Shown here: positions 34,980 through 43,532 of the stretch, one piece after another
How the letters are laid out: every line of letters starts with the position of its first letter
Position numbering within the stretch: the stretch's first letter is position 1
Origin: a bacterium
GTDB lineage: Bacteria; Planctomycetota; Planctomycetia; Pirellulales; Pirellulaceae
Assembly: GCA_016124445.1 (NCBI GenBank)
Contig: WGNR01000006.1
Location: forward strand, 186,001 to 250,000
Reading direction: 5' to 3'
DNA: 64,000 bases
Position numbers and translations under genes: made by a program
Notes under the pieces: generated by a model
Told to the model about the DNA's origin: nothing
Database searches by the model: none
The model's input: only the letters and a program-made list of their open reading frames with translations

Positions 34980-36176
34980 ATGACAACCTCGCTATTATGG
35001 CGTACACGGGGCTTTGCTTTGGCCTGTATCTTAAGTGCTGGCTTCCCGCTTCCCGATGCCGTTTGCGCAGAGGAAATAGTCGTAGGGATGTCGACAGCGT
35101 TGTCAGGACCGACGGCCGCCCTGGGGCGCGACATGAAGGTAGGCGTACTCGCGGCGTTTGCCGAGGCCAATCAAGCTGGTGGAATCAACCAAAAGAATGT
35201 CCGACTCATTGCCCTCGACGATGCCTATGAACCGAAAAAATGTCGGCCAAATATGCATCAACTTATTGAGAAGGACAAGGTTGTCGCAATCATTGGAAAC
35301 GTTGGGACACCAACGGCGGCAGTTGCCATCCCGATCGCGAATGAGCTTCGGACTCCCTTCGTAGCACCGTTTACAGGAGCAAGTCTTCTAAGAAAGTCTC
35401 CTCCGGACAGATACGTCATCAACTTTCGTGCGAGTTACGCCCAGGAAACGGCGGCGATGGTGAATGGTTTGGTCGAAAGCGGGATCGACCCTTCGGAAAT
35501 CGCATTCTTCACACAGGATGACAGCTACGGCGACGACGGGTATTACGGTGGCTTAACGGCAATTCAGCATCACTGCCCTGACATTTCTCAGGCGATGATC
35601 GCTCATGGTCGGTACGAACGGAACACCCTTTCCGTCGAGTCCGCACTTGCTGACGTGCTTGTTCATACTCCATTACCGAAAGCAGTCATTATGATTGGAG
35701 CCTATGCTCCATGCGCTAAATTCATTCAACTGTCCAAGGCGAACGGTTTTGAACCTGTTTTCTTGAACGTCTCATTCGTTGGCGTTGACCCGCTATTGAA
35801 GTCACTTGGTCCAGACGCGGAAGGAGTCATCGTCACTCAGGTCGTACCTCACTACCAATCCGACTACCCGATGGCAATCGCCTATCGCAAGGCAATGCAC
35901 AAGTTCCAGCCAACCGCCCGACTGTCCTTTGGTTCTCTGGAAGGATATATCGCTGGAAAGCTATTGTTACATTCCATGGACTCCATATCCGGGCCAGTGA
36001 CGCGAGAAGGAATTGTTGATTCTTTCGAGAGAATCAGTGACTTTGACATTGGGCTGGGCGTCCCCCTTCATTTCAGTGAATTGGACCACCAAGCTAGTAA
36101 TGCAGTCTGGCCTACCGTTATTCGCAATGGTGAAATCGTTCCCATGAATTGGAGGGTGTCAGATGCTCAACGGTGA
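34980..36176 (+). CDS. Orphan LivK-type periplasmic binding protein
   Basis: 398 residues with a signal peptide (cleavage near AVCA-EE). The mature protein is a type I periplasmic binding protein of the branched-chain amino acid/amide class: EIVVGMSTALSGPTAALGRD, MKVGVLAAFAEANQAGGI, VVAIIGNVGTPTAAVA, TPFVAPFTGASLLR and the later VTQVVPHYQSDYP. No permease or ATPase gene accompanies it. Its end overlaps the membrane kinase gene by 14 bases, so it most likely delivers the ligand signal to that sensor. AAGGGGC precedes the ATG. Confidence 0.9.
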   Translation: MTTSLLWRTRGFALACILSAGFPLPDAVCAEEIVVGMSTALSGPTAALGRDMKVGVLAAFAEANQAGGINQKNVRLIALDDAYEPKKCRPNMHQLIEKDKVVAIIGNVGTPTAAVAIPIANELRTPFVAPFTGASLLRKSPPDRYVINFRASYAQETAAMVNGLVESGIDPSEIAFFTQDDSYGDDGYYGGLTAIQHHCPDISQAMIAHGRYERNTLSVESALADVLVHTPLPKAVIMIGAYAPCAKFIQLSKANGFEPVFLNVSFVGVDPLLKSLGPDAEGVIVTQVVPHYQSDYPMAIAYRKAMHKFQPTARLSFGSLEGYIAGKLLLHSMDSISGPVTREGIVDSFERISDFDIGLGVPLHFSELDHQASNAVWPTVIRNGEIVPMNWRVSDAQR

Positions 36177-38334
36177 ATCAATCTCCCGAGAACACATCAC
36201 AACAGATTCCGCGGAGCAGGCCCAACAACGAGTTCGTCGTCTTAGCCAACTCGCCTTACTCGCGGGCTTTGGGATGTTGGGCATTATTACCGTGTTAGTC
36301 GCCTACACGTACACAATTCATAGCACATCTGCTGCACTAGAACGCCGCTTGATGGAGTGTCGCAATGCGATCCAGCGATCTCTCCTTGGAATCAACATAG
36401 ATTCAACGGCGAACCTCGCCGATATCGTCGAGATTTCATCGTCACCAGAAGGCGGAGAATGGCTTCATGATTTGAAGATGGCTTCTCGGCAATTAGCCGC
36501 TCTGGTCGATGAACCTGCTCTTGAGAACTACAAGGGCGAACTAGTCGTTTCCACCGATGGACTTCAGGACTGGCATAAACGTTCGTTGGAATGGAAACGC
36601 AGGCAACTCGAAACTAAAGAAGCGGCCGATTTGCAATTCGAACACCTGAGTCACTTAGTGTCGCAACTAAAGTCTGACGTGGAGACTGAAAAGGGTCAGG
36701 AACGCTTAAAGGCAGTTCTGGAGTTTCGCAAGGCCATCGTTGTAGGCAATATCGATCAGATTGCTCAAGTAGCAAACAACGCCATCCGCGCCTCTAGTTC
36801 TTCTCATTTGGAAAGCGATGTCGCGAATCTCCAGTTGGGACTGCTGGAACTTGCGGGTGAGACAGATTCGTCCCGCCTTGCAGGGATCGTTCAGAATCAG
36901 ATCCGCCCGCGATTGCTGAGATTGAAATCAAGTGTTACCGACGCAAATCTCCGACGCTTAGTTCGTGAAATCGAAGACAAGCTTTTTCGCCATGAGAACG
37001 GTTCAACGACCGAGAATCGCAATAGCGATGGTCTCGTACTCCTTCAAGAGAAGCTCGCCCACCTTCAATTAGAGAAGCGGGATTTGTTAACTCAGGTTCA
37101 GGCATGTATTTCGATCCTGAATACTGAGCAAGAACGGATCGATCAGGCCGCCTTACAACTATCTGACCGTCTTGGGACACACTTTGTCTATGCTGTCGGA
37201 ATTGTGTGGACAATTATTTGTTTATGCGCCATTTCTGCATCCGCTGTCTTTTGGCGAATGGGAAAACGAGTGTCCTCTCACATCTGCAACCAAGTCAAAA
37301 CGCTCAATGGCGTTGCAAACGAGCTAAGTCAAGAGAAGGTGATCCTTACCGTTACACAACAGCGTCTCGAACGAGAGCTGACAAACCATAAGCTGACACA
37401 ACAGGAAAGAGAAAGGCTGTTTAGTGAGCTTGCATCAGCTTCACGGCAAGCAGGAATGGCCGAGATGGCAACAAGTGTACTACACAACGTAGGCAATGTT
37501 TTGAATAGCGTGAACGTTTCCGCTCATGTCGTGTCGGAGAAACTCAAGAAGAACCGCGCGATGGCGCTTGAGCAAGCTTGTCAATTGATCGACGAACACC
37601 ACACCGATTTGGGATCATTTTTTTCTCATGACGATCGCGGCCGGAAGATCCCGGAATACCTTAGCCGCTTAGCGGACGTGATGAAAAACGAGAATGAGGA
37701 TGCGCTCAAGGAGCTTGTGTGCCTGGAAGGCCATGTCGATCATATCAAGCAGATCGTAAACACCCAGCAGTCGTTTGCAAAAGCAACGAATCTCCAAGAG
37801 CCTCTCGACCTAAGTCAACTGATGGAAGATGCCCTAAAGATCAACAACTCTTCTCTGATTCGACACGAGGTAACAGTCTTTCGAGAATATGAGGAACTTG
37901 ACCAGATTGTGACGGATCGAAACAAGGTACTTCAAATCCTTGTGAACCTAATCAAGAATGCCAAGCAATCCGTATGCCAGACGAAGGAGGCCGAGGATCG
38001 ATGGATTCGACTTAGAGTCTTCGGCCAGAGTGACGAATTCGTTGCAATTCAAGTGATTGACAACGGAATTGGAATCGCCGCAGAGAGTATGCCGAAGATG
38101 TTCACACATGGTTTTACGACGAAGAAGAATGGTCATGGCTTCGGTCTCCATAGTGGTGCCTTGACTGCCAAGGAATTGGGGGGAGCGTTGTCAGTCGAAA
38201 GCGAAGGCCTTGGGAAGGGGGCCTCTTTTACGTTGCAATTGCCACGCCTCAACATCGAGTCGGTAGTCCTGATCAATAACCAGCCACATTCCGAGGAGCT
38301 GAGTGAGCAAGCCGTTGTCGTGCAAACGACATAA
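36163..38334 (+). CDS. Membrane sensor histidine kinase coupled to the binding protein
   Basis: 723 residues, overlapping the binding-protein gene by 14 bases. Membrane helix 1 at about residues 35-56 (ALLAGFGMLGIITVLVAY) and helix 2 at about 340-362 (YAVGIVWTIICLCAISASA) flank a 280-residue mostly helical external region rich in Gln/Leu/Glu, probably a coiled helical bundle contacting the binding protein. The cytoplasmic part has a coiled coil, the phosphoacceptor His441 in MATSVLHNVGNVLNSVNVS, and an ATPase domain (VLQILVNLIKNAKQSV, VIDNGIGIAAESM, TTKKNGHGFGLH). The H-box is of the HNVGN type. Confidence 0.92.
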   Translation: MLNGESISREHITTDSAEQAQQRVRRLSQLALLAGFGMLGIITVLVAYTYTIHSTSAALERRLMECRNAIQRSLLGINIDSTANLADIVEISSSPEGGEWLHDLKMASRQLAALVDEPALENYKGELVVSTDGLQDWHKRSLEWKRRQLETKEAADLQFEHLSHLVSQLKSDVETEKGQERLKAVLEFRKAIVVGNIDQIAQVANNAIRASSSSHLESDVANLQLGLLELAGETDSSRLAGIVQNQIRPRLLRLKSSVTDANLRRLVREIEDKLFRHENGSTTENRNSDGLVLLQEKLAHLQLEKRDLLTQVQACISILNTEQERIDQAALQLSDRLGTHFVYAVGIVWTIICLCAISASAVFWRMGKRVSSHICNQVKTLNGVANELSQEKVILTVTQQRLERELTNHKLTQQERERLFSELASASRQAGMAEMATSVLHNVGNVLNSVNVSAHVVSEKLKKNRAMALEQACQLIDEHHTDLGSFFSHDDRGRKIPEYLSRLADVMKNENEDALKELVCLEGHVDHIKQIVNTQQSFAKATNLQEPLDLSQLMEDALKINNSSLIRHEVTVFREYEELDQIVTDRNKVLQILVNLIKNAKQSVCQTKEAEDRWIRLRVFGQSDEFVAIQVIDNGIGIAAESMPKMFTHGFTTKKNGHGFGLHSGALTAKELGGALSVESEGLGKGASFTLQLPRLNIESVVLINNQPHSEELSEQAVVVQTT

Positions 38335-38370
38335 GTTGAGAAGTTCTTAAACACCCAACGGAGAAACTGC

Positions 38371-40098
38371 ATGCCGGGCTCAGTACTTCTGGTAGACGAT
38401 GATCCGAATCTAACAAATTCAATCCGGCGTTCGATTGGCGGACAGTTCGAGTTTTTGATCGCGCATTCTGCGAAAGATGCGATGCGAACCGTTCAAAGCG
38501 AACCAATTGATGTAATCGTATCGGATGAGTACATGCCTGGCGGCAACGGAACCGAGTTGCTGAAATGGACGGCGAAGGAATTCCCCGACATCGTTCGCAT
38601 TGTACTAACCGGTCGCCCAGACGTTTCGGTTGCAACCCGTGCAATCAACTATGGCAGTGCTTTCCGGTTTCTCACAAAACCGTGCGATGCGTCCCATCTA
38701 GTCAAAGCAATTGAAGAAGGATTGAAGTACAAAAAGAAACGCGGTGATTTGCAGGCCAGGCTGGACGGCGCGATGCGCCAACTGGAGGAAGCAGAAAACA
38801 AACGAAATTGCATTGAAAGGGAAGCGGGGCGTCTGAAAACAGAAATTGAGCGTCTCCATAGTACCGAACCATCCACAAGCGACGATGCCGTTCGCAAACT
38901 GGAGTTCTTCGCTCAGATGACCCACGAAGTACGCACGCCGCTGACTGCGATCCTCGGGTACACCAAGATGCTGATTGCGCAAGGACTGGGGAGCGAAGCT
39001 GAGAACTCACTCCAAGCGGTCCAGCGAGGTGGTGACCATCTGTTGACGATCGTCAATGACATACTCGACTTCTCAAAGATCGACAGCGGCATGATGCGAA
39101 TCGAACGAGTTGAATGCTCGCTAGGCGAGTTGCTCAGCGATGTCGTTGCCCTTATGAAGCTAAAAGCCGCCGAACGGAATAATCGGTTGGAGTTGAGTAT
39201 CGAAAGTGACCTCCCCGAGATGATTTATACCGACCCGACTCGCCTGCGACAGATCGTACTTAATCTTGTTGGCAACGCAGTGAAGTTTACAACTCGAGGG
39301 AAAGTGCTCATTTCTGCAAGCTCTGGAAGAGCAGACCAATTCGGCGAAAGGAAACTGTTTCTCCGCGTGAGCGACACCGGGATCGGCATGACCGAGACGC
39401 AGCTTTCAAGATTGTTTAAGCCATTTTCCCAGGCAACGAATTCCACTGCCCGCGAATATGGCGGTTCTGGTCTGGGGCTCGTTATTGCCCGTCGACTCGC
39501 CCAGATGTTGGGAGGAGATATCGAAGCGACGAGCAAACTGAACCAGGGAAGTGTGTTCACCGCTTCGCTTAGCGTAGGATCTTCTAGTTTGGCCGAGCGA
39601 GCCCCTACCGAAAAACCTGCCGTTTCGCCGGTTGCGGGAACGGAGCAAGTGCGATTGGACGGATTGCGCGTCTTGCTGGCGGAAGATTCCCCCGATATTC
39701 GACGATTGATTGCCAAACTTCTAACGAGCGCTGGTGCCAACGTTCAATTCGCCGAAGATGGTCAACGCGCCGTTCAACTAGCAATGAAGTCGCACAAGGC
39801 TGGCGAAGTATTCGATTTGATTCTCATGGATATGCAAATGCCAAAAATGAACGGAATTGAGGCAGCCACACATCTGCGTATGAACGGTTATGTGGGAACG
39901 ATTCTCGCTCTCTCGGCCGGTGACAAAACGGACGATTTTCTCGCGGCAGGATGCGACGGGTATCTTACAAAGCCGATCGACTTTGAGAACTTCATTAAGC
40001 GCGTGGCCGAATATCGCGCGTGCAATTATCGAAAAAGCCTCATAACGCTTGATCAAGTATTTGGTGCATTTGACCGGCCACAGAACCAATTGTCATGA
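38371..40098 (+). CDS. Receiver-histidine kinase-receiver hybrid
   Basis: 575 residues, 36 bases after the membrane kinase. Receiver 1 (VLLVDDDPNLTNSI, VIVSDEYMPGGNG, FRFLTKPCD) is followed by a coiled coil, a classical kinase core with His185 in FFAQMTHEVRTPLTAIL, QIVLNLVGNAVKFT, SDTGIGMTETQLS and GGSGLGLVIARRLA, then receiver 2 (VLLAEDSPDIRRL, ILMDMQMPKMNG, YLTKPID). No membrane segment. It probably redistributes phosphate between the membrane kinase and the response regulators of the cassette. The last gene before the right boundary. Confidence 0.93.
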   Translation: MPGSVLLVDDDPNLTNSIRRSIGGQFEFLIAHSAKDAMRTVQSEPIDVIVSDEYMPGGNGTELLKWTAKEFPDIVRIVLTGRPDVSVATRAINYGSAFRFLTKPCDASHLVKAIEEGLKYKKKRGDLQARLDGAMRQLEEAENKRNCIEREAGRLKTEIERLHSTEPSTSDDAVRKLEFFAQMTHEVRTPLTAILGYTKMLIAQGLGSEAENSLQAVQRGGDHLLTIVNDILDFSKIDSGMMRIERVECSLGELLSDVVALMKLKAAERNNRLELSIESDLPEMIYTDPTRLRQIVLNLVGNAVKFTTRGKVLISASSGRADQFGERKLFLRVSDTGIGMTETQLSRLFKPFSQATNSTAREYGGSGLGLVIARRLAQMLGGDIEATSKLNQGSVFTASLSVGSSSLAERAPTEKPAVSPVAGTEQVRLDGLRVLLAEDSPDIRRLIAKLLTSAGANVQFAEDGQRAVQLAMKSHKAGEVFDLILMDMQMPKMNGIEAATHLRMNGYVGTILALSAGDKTDDFLAAGCDGYLTKPIDFENFIKRVAEYRACNYRKSLITLDQVFGAFDRPQNQLS

Positions 40099-40355
40099 GC
40101 ATGAAGAATACAGCCGATGCGCGAACCGTGGGCCCTTGGTTTTCGGAACCGAAACTCTCTTCAAGCCTGACATCACAGAGTAGAAGAGCAGCACTATTCC
40201 CCTATTTTTGGAGGAGACTCAGCCGGGTGATACACATCCATTCCACGCCTGCGACATTTTGTGACTGAGTAGTGGGGGGGCGTTTGCCCAGTTTAACGCC
40301 AGATAGAATCATAACTCGCAAAGCTAACGGCTTTGTTGAATTCACTTTAAGAAAG

Positions 40356-40429
40356 CACGCCCAGGAGGACTCGAACCTCCGACCTGCGGTTTAGAAGACC
40401 GCTGCTCTATCCAGCTGAGCTATGGGCGC
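40356..40429 (-). tRNA. tRNA-Arg (anticodon TCT)
   Basis: A 74-base cloverleaf on the minus strand: acceptor GCGCCCA pairing with TGGGCGT, D-arm GCTCAGCTGGATAGAGC, anticodon stem GCGGT-CTTCTAA-ACCGC with anticodon TCT, T-arm GGAGG-TTCGAGT-CCTCC and discriminator G. CCA is not encoded. Its 3' end is the right boundary of the island. Confidence 0.95.
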
Positions 40430-40569
40430 AGAAGGGACCTCTCGCTGGGAGAGGTAAGTTTCTGATTCTAGCTTATGACGCCTTGTCGCCAAAGGGATTC
40501 GCCTGGGGGAAATAAGCGAAATTGATTGGCCGTGGGCGGATCGTAGCGAATTGGTTTCTTCTTACGACA

Positions 40570-40599
40570 CGCCAGCCCTGGGGAAGGATCGGGCTGGCG
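40570..40599. terminator. Hairpin downstream of the zinc alcohol dehydrogenase gene
   Basis: CGCCAGCCC (40570-40578) pairs with GGGCTGGCG (40591-40599) around a 12-base loop. It is just past the end of the minus-strand dehydrogenase gene. A T-rich run follows only on the plus side, so it may act as a weak or factor-assisted terminator. Confidence 0.4.
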
Positions 40600-40639
40600 G
40601 GGGTGGTTTTCTCGGAATATTAGCTGGGGTCGCTGGCGT

Positions 40640-41647
40640 CTAGAAGTCGTTCTTCAGCACGATGCGGTAGCGGGCTTTGCCTGATTTGAGGTGCTCCAGG
40701 GCGTCGTTTACTTTGGACATCGGGATTTCTTCGACCAATGGGGCGACCTGGTGGCGGCCGCAGAAGCTTAGCATTTGGCTGGCTAGGGCAGGGGGGCCGA
40801 TTGGCGAGCCGCCGATCGTTAGTTCGCTGGCCAGCAGCGGGAACCAGGCGGCCTCGAACTTGGGGATCGCACCGACGATGTGCAGCCGTCCGCCTGGTTT
40901 GAGCAGGCCGACATAGGCATCCCAGTTGAGCATCACGTTGACTGCGACGAGCACCAGGTCGAAGCTGCCGGCGGCGCTGGCCAGGGCTTCTTCGTCCCGC
41001 GAATTCAAAAAGTGATGGGCACCCATCTGCTTCGCTTCCGCCTCTTTATCAGGGGAAGTCGAGAAGGCGGTCACTTCGCAGCCCCACGCGTTGGCAAACT
41101 GCAGGGCCATGTGACCGAGGCCGCCGATCCCGACGACGGCGACCGATGCCATTGGGCTTAGGTTGCTTAAGACCAGCGGGTTGAAGACGGTGATGCCGCC
41201 GCAGAACATCGGGCCCATCTTGGCTGGATCAACCGTTTCCGGCAGGGGGATCGCCCAGGGACCTTGGCAGCGAACCTTGTTGGCGAAGCCGCCGTGACGA
41301 CCGACGATCGTGTCCGAGCCATTCTTGCAGCGATGGTGATTGCCGGTCATACACTGTGGGCAGACCATACAGCTGCGAGCCCGCCAGCCGAGACCGACCT
41401 TCTGCCCAATTTTCAGATGCGTGACCAGCTCGCCCAAGGCAGCAACGCGGCCGACAACTTCGTGGCCAGGGATGAACGGGTAAGAAGAGATGCCCCACTC
41501 GTTGAGCGCCATGCTCAGGTCGCTATGGCACATGCCGCAGTAGTCGACGTCAATTTCAACTTCGTCAGGCGGCAGCGGGCCTGGGTCGTACTCGAAGGGT
41601 TCTAGCGGTCTGTCCGGGGCGGTGGCAGCGTAACCTTGGAATGTCAT
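40640..41647 (-). CDS. Zinc-dependent NADP alcohol dehydrogenase (cinnamyl-alcohol type)
   Basis: 335 residues from the ATG at 41645-41647, which has AAGGAA seven bases upstream; an ATG 21 bases earlier has none. Catalytic zinc ligands are in CGMCHSDL and GHEVVGRV; the structural zinc site is the four-cysteine CMVCPQCMTGNHHRC. The Rossmann motif VGIGGLGHMALQFA and the later FSTSPDKEAEAKQMG place it with YahK/AdhC-like NADP aldehyde reductases. Likely reduces aldehydes in the cytoplasm. It stands alone between the tRNA and the DUF4340 gene. Confidence 0.93.
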   Translation of the reverse strand: MTFQGYAATAPDRPLEPFEYDPGPLPPDEVEIDVDYCGMCHSDLSMALNEWGISSYPFIPGHEVVGRVAALGELVTHLKIGQKVGLGWRARSCMVCPQCMTGNHHRCKNGSDTIVGRHGGFANKVRCQGPWAIPLPETVDPAKMGPMFCGGITVFNPLVLSNLSPMASVAVVGIGGLGHMALQFANAWGCEVTAFSTSPDKEAEAKQMGAHHFLNSRDEEALASAAGSFDLVLVAVNVMLNWDAYVGLLKPGGRLHIVGAIPKFEAAWFPLLASELTIGGSPIGPPALASQMLSFCGRHQVAPLVEEIPMSKVNDALEHLKSGKARYRIVLKNDF

Positions 41648-41735
41648 GGTTCGTTTCCTTGAAGACATGAAGCGGACAATAGCCCAGTACGATGGCTACT
41701 GTGCATTATCCGCGAGAAATGTCCTCGGGAAACTA

Positions 41736-43475
41736 CTAGCTTTCGCTATCTTCCGAAGTTGCCGGTTTTTCGTCAGGCTTCATTGGTTCTTCTTGCGGGG
41801 AAGAAGCGTCTTCGCTGGCAGGCTCTTTCACCTCGGCCGGCTTTTCTTCCGGCTTGGACTCGCTGGCCGGCTCTTCTGCGGCCGGTTTGGTTTCTTCCGG
41901 TTTGACCTCGGGCATGTCCGACTCGGCCGGTTTAGTGTCTTCTGGTTTGGCTTCCACCGGCTTCGACTCGTCCGGCTTTGGCTGCGTGGCTGGCGGTTGG
42001 GCAGGGCCAGGTTGCTCTGTCGGGAGGCGGAACATGCCCATGCCGCCGGGCATGGCGCCGGGTGCCTGACCGCCGAGGACGAGTTGATCTCGCTTCAGGC
42101 GGATCTTGGCGGCATCGTCCGCTTTGACGACGTAGTACCAATCGGCGAATCGTTCGTTGAGCGTGAAGATCTTTCTTAGGGCCGTGTTTCTCTTTTCATG
42201 ATAGGCAGCCATCAACGCGTCGTTCTGCTTCATGATATTCTCGCGAGCGACCGCTTGCGCTTCGACATCCTGGCCTTCTCCTTCTTTGATCTTGGGGACT
42301 TCCTGCAGAGTTGGCGGCGGGATCATTTCGTTGACCAGTTCGGTTTGAACGAAGATGAACTGGTGGTTTTCATTTTTGTTCTCGCCTCCGAGCTTGGTTA
42401 TGCCGAACAGAATTCGATAGCGAACCGCGTCGATTGTTTCGATGACCAGTTCGCTGTTGAGCCCAACCAGACGCGGTTTGGTTTCGCCCGGCATGACATT
42501 GGGATAGAAGCCATTGCTGAACAACGTGAGATAATCGTCTCGTTCCAAATCTTCGAGTCCCTTACCGGCTCGAAGTGCATCGGCCAGGGCATCCGGCTTG
42601 CGATTGACGTCGACAATGGTAACGTCGCGGAGGGCGTTGCGGATTTCGTCGAGCTTCTCGCGGTTCAAGACGGCGCCGGTGGGGAGTTTGGCGTCAACCA
42701 AAGTTGTTGCGCCGTTGGCTGGCGGTTCTTTGAGTCCGAACAATTGCCAGGCGTTCTTTTCGTTATCGTATCCAACCGTCGCGTCCATCTGGGGCAGAAC
42801 TTGGATTTGCCGCTGAACGACTTGGATGTTGTAGTTGAAGAAGCGAAGCGAACCGACATCGAACGGGTTGATCTCGAAGAGATTGCTTTCGATCCAGTCC
42901 GAAAAGTTGGTCGAGAAGACAGTCGGATCGAGCTTGACCAGGTAGATACGATCACGACCTGGAAGCCGCACGTAGCGCAGCTTGGGGTCATCCTTATCGG
43001 CGGCACCAACGATCAAATTAGCGAGCATTTTGTCGGACTCGCCCTTGATGGTGACCAACTCGCCGACCCCTTCATCGCCAGAAGTTGCCACGGTATCGGT
43101 CGGCTCGACGACTCCGAATTCCGCATGCTGCTTGGGAAGATCGCTGACGACGCGCAAAACCTTCAGATCGACCAGGCTATTGGCGGCATTGGTAATGTGC
43201 TCGGTCGCGTTGGCCGGATAGCCACCTTTGGAAACGATCACCCAGCCATCGTCCGTTTCGGCCACCTCGAAGCGCAAGATTTGTCCGCGATCGGCGTCGT
43301 AGCGGACAATCTCCATCGATTGCGCCTGTAGCGGGTCGATGAATTCCGGGAAGAGAGATTGATTGACCTCTTCCTCCGGAGAACTCGTGGCCGGGGCAGG
43401 GTGCGAGACGTAGGCCAACACACCGGTGACGGCGGCCACAGCGACAAAGATCAGGGTTTTGACGGCTTCGCTCAT
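41736..43475 (-). CDS. DUF4340 membrane-anchored protein with acidic repeat tail
   Basis: 579 residues from the ATG at 43473-43475. A single N-terminal membrane helix (KTLIFVAVAAVTGVLAYV) anchors a beta-rich external part built of DUF4340 units (RFEVAETDDGWVIVSKGGYP, KILVV-type strands, LIVGAADKDDPKLRYVRLPG). The last 90 residues are an imperfect Pro/Glu/Lys repeat (EEKPAEVKEPASE). DUF4340 proteins usually accompany GldF/GldG-like ABC exporters, as here: the GldFG fusion lies 57 bases upstream in transcription. Probably an extracytoplasmic partner of that complex. Confidence 0.82.
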   Translation of the reverse strand: MSEAVKTLIFVAVAAVTGVLAYVSHPAPATSSPEEEVNQSLFPEFIDPLQAQSMEIVRYDADRGQILRFEVAETDDGWVIVSKGGYPANATEHITNAANSLVDLKVLRVVSDLPKQHAEFGVVEPTDTVATSGDEGVGELVTIKGESDKMLANLIVGAADKDDPKLRYVRLPGRDRIYLVKLDPTVFSTNFSDWIESNLFEINPFDVGSLRFFNYNIQVVQRQIQVLPQMDATVGYDNEKNAWQLFGLKEPPANGATTLVDAKLPTGAVLNREKLDEIRNALRDVTIVDVNRKPDALADALRAGKGLEDLERDDYLTLFSNGFYPNVMPGETKPRLVGLNSELVIETIDAVRYRILFGITKLGGENKNENHQFIFVQTELVNEMIPPPTLQEVPKIKEGEGQDVEAQAVARENIMKQNDALMAAYHEKRNTALRKIFTLNERFADWYYVVKADDAAKIRLKRDQLVLGGQAPGAMPGGMGMFRLPTEQPGPAQPPATQPKPDESKPVEAKPEDTKPAESDMPEVKPEETKPAAEEPASESKPEEKPAEVKEPASEDASSPQEEPMKPDEKPATSEDSES

Positions 43476-43532
43476 AACAATTGGCTTTGACAACGAGTAC
43501 GTTGAAAGGGTTTTAAATCAGGTGCCAGCGGC

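Larger units (their letters stand above)
28811..40388. mobile_element. Putative genomic island at tRNA-Arg carrying a signalling cassette
   Basis: About 11.5 kb bounded on the right by the 3' end of an intact tRNA-Arg and on the left by a decayed direct repeat of the same 35 bases. The element lies downstream of the tRNA 3' end, as expected for tyrosine-integrase elements. All seven genes inside are co-directional signalling genes, and base composition appears lower in GC: hand-counted 60-base lines give 42-52% inside and 52-62% outside, a tiny sample. No integrase or transposase is visible, so the element would be fixed in place and old. Confidence 0.6.

Noticed and set aside
40139..40158. 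TTTCGG-AA-CCGAAA palindrome after the hybrid kinase as a terminator
   Set aside because: The loop is only two bases and there is no T-run; possibly a protein site, but nothing supports a specific call.
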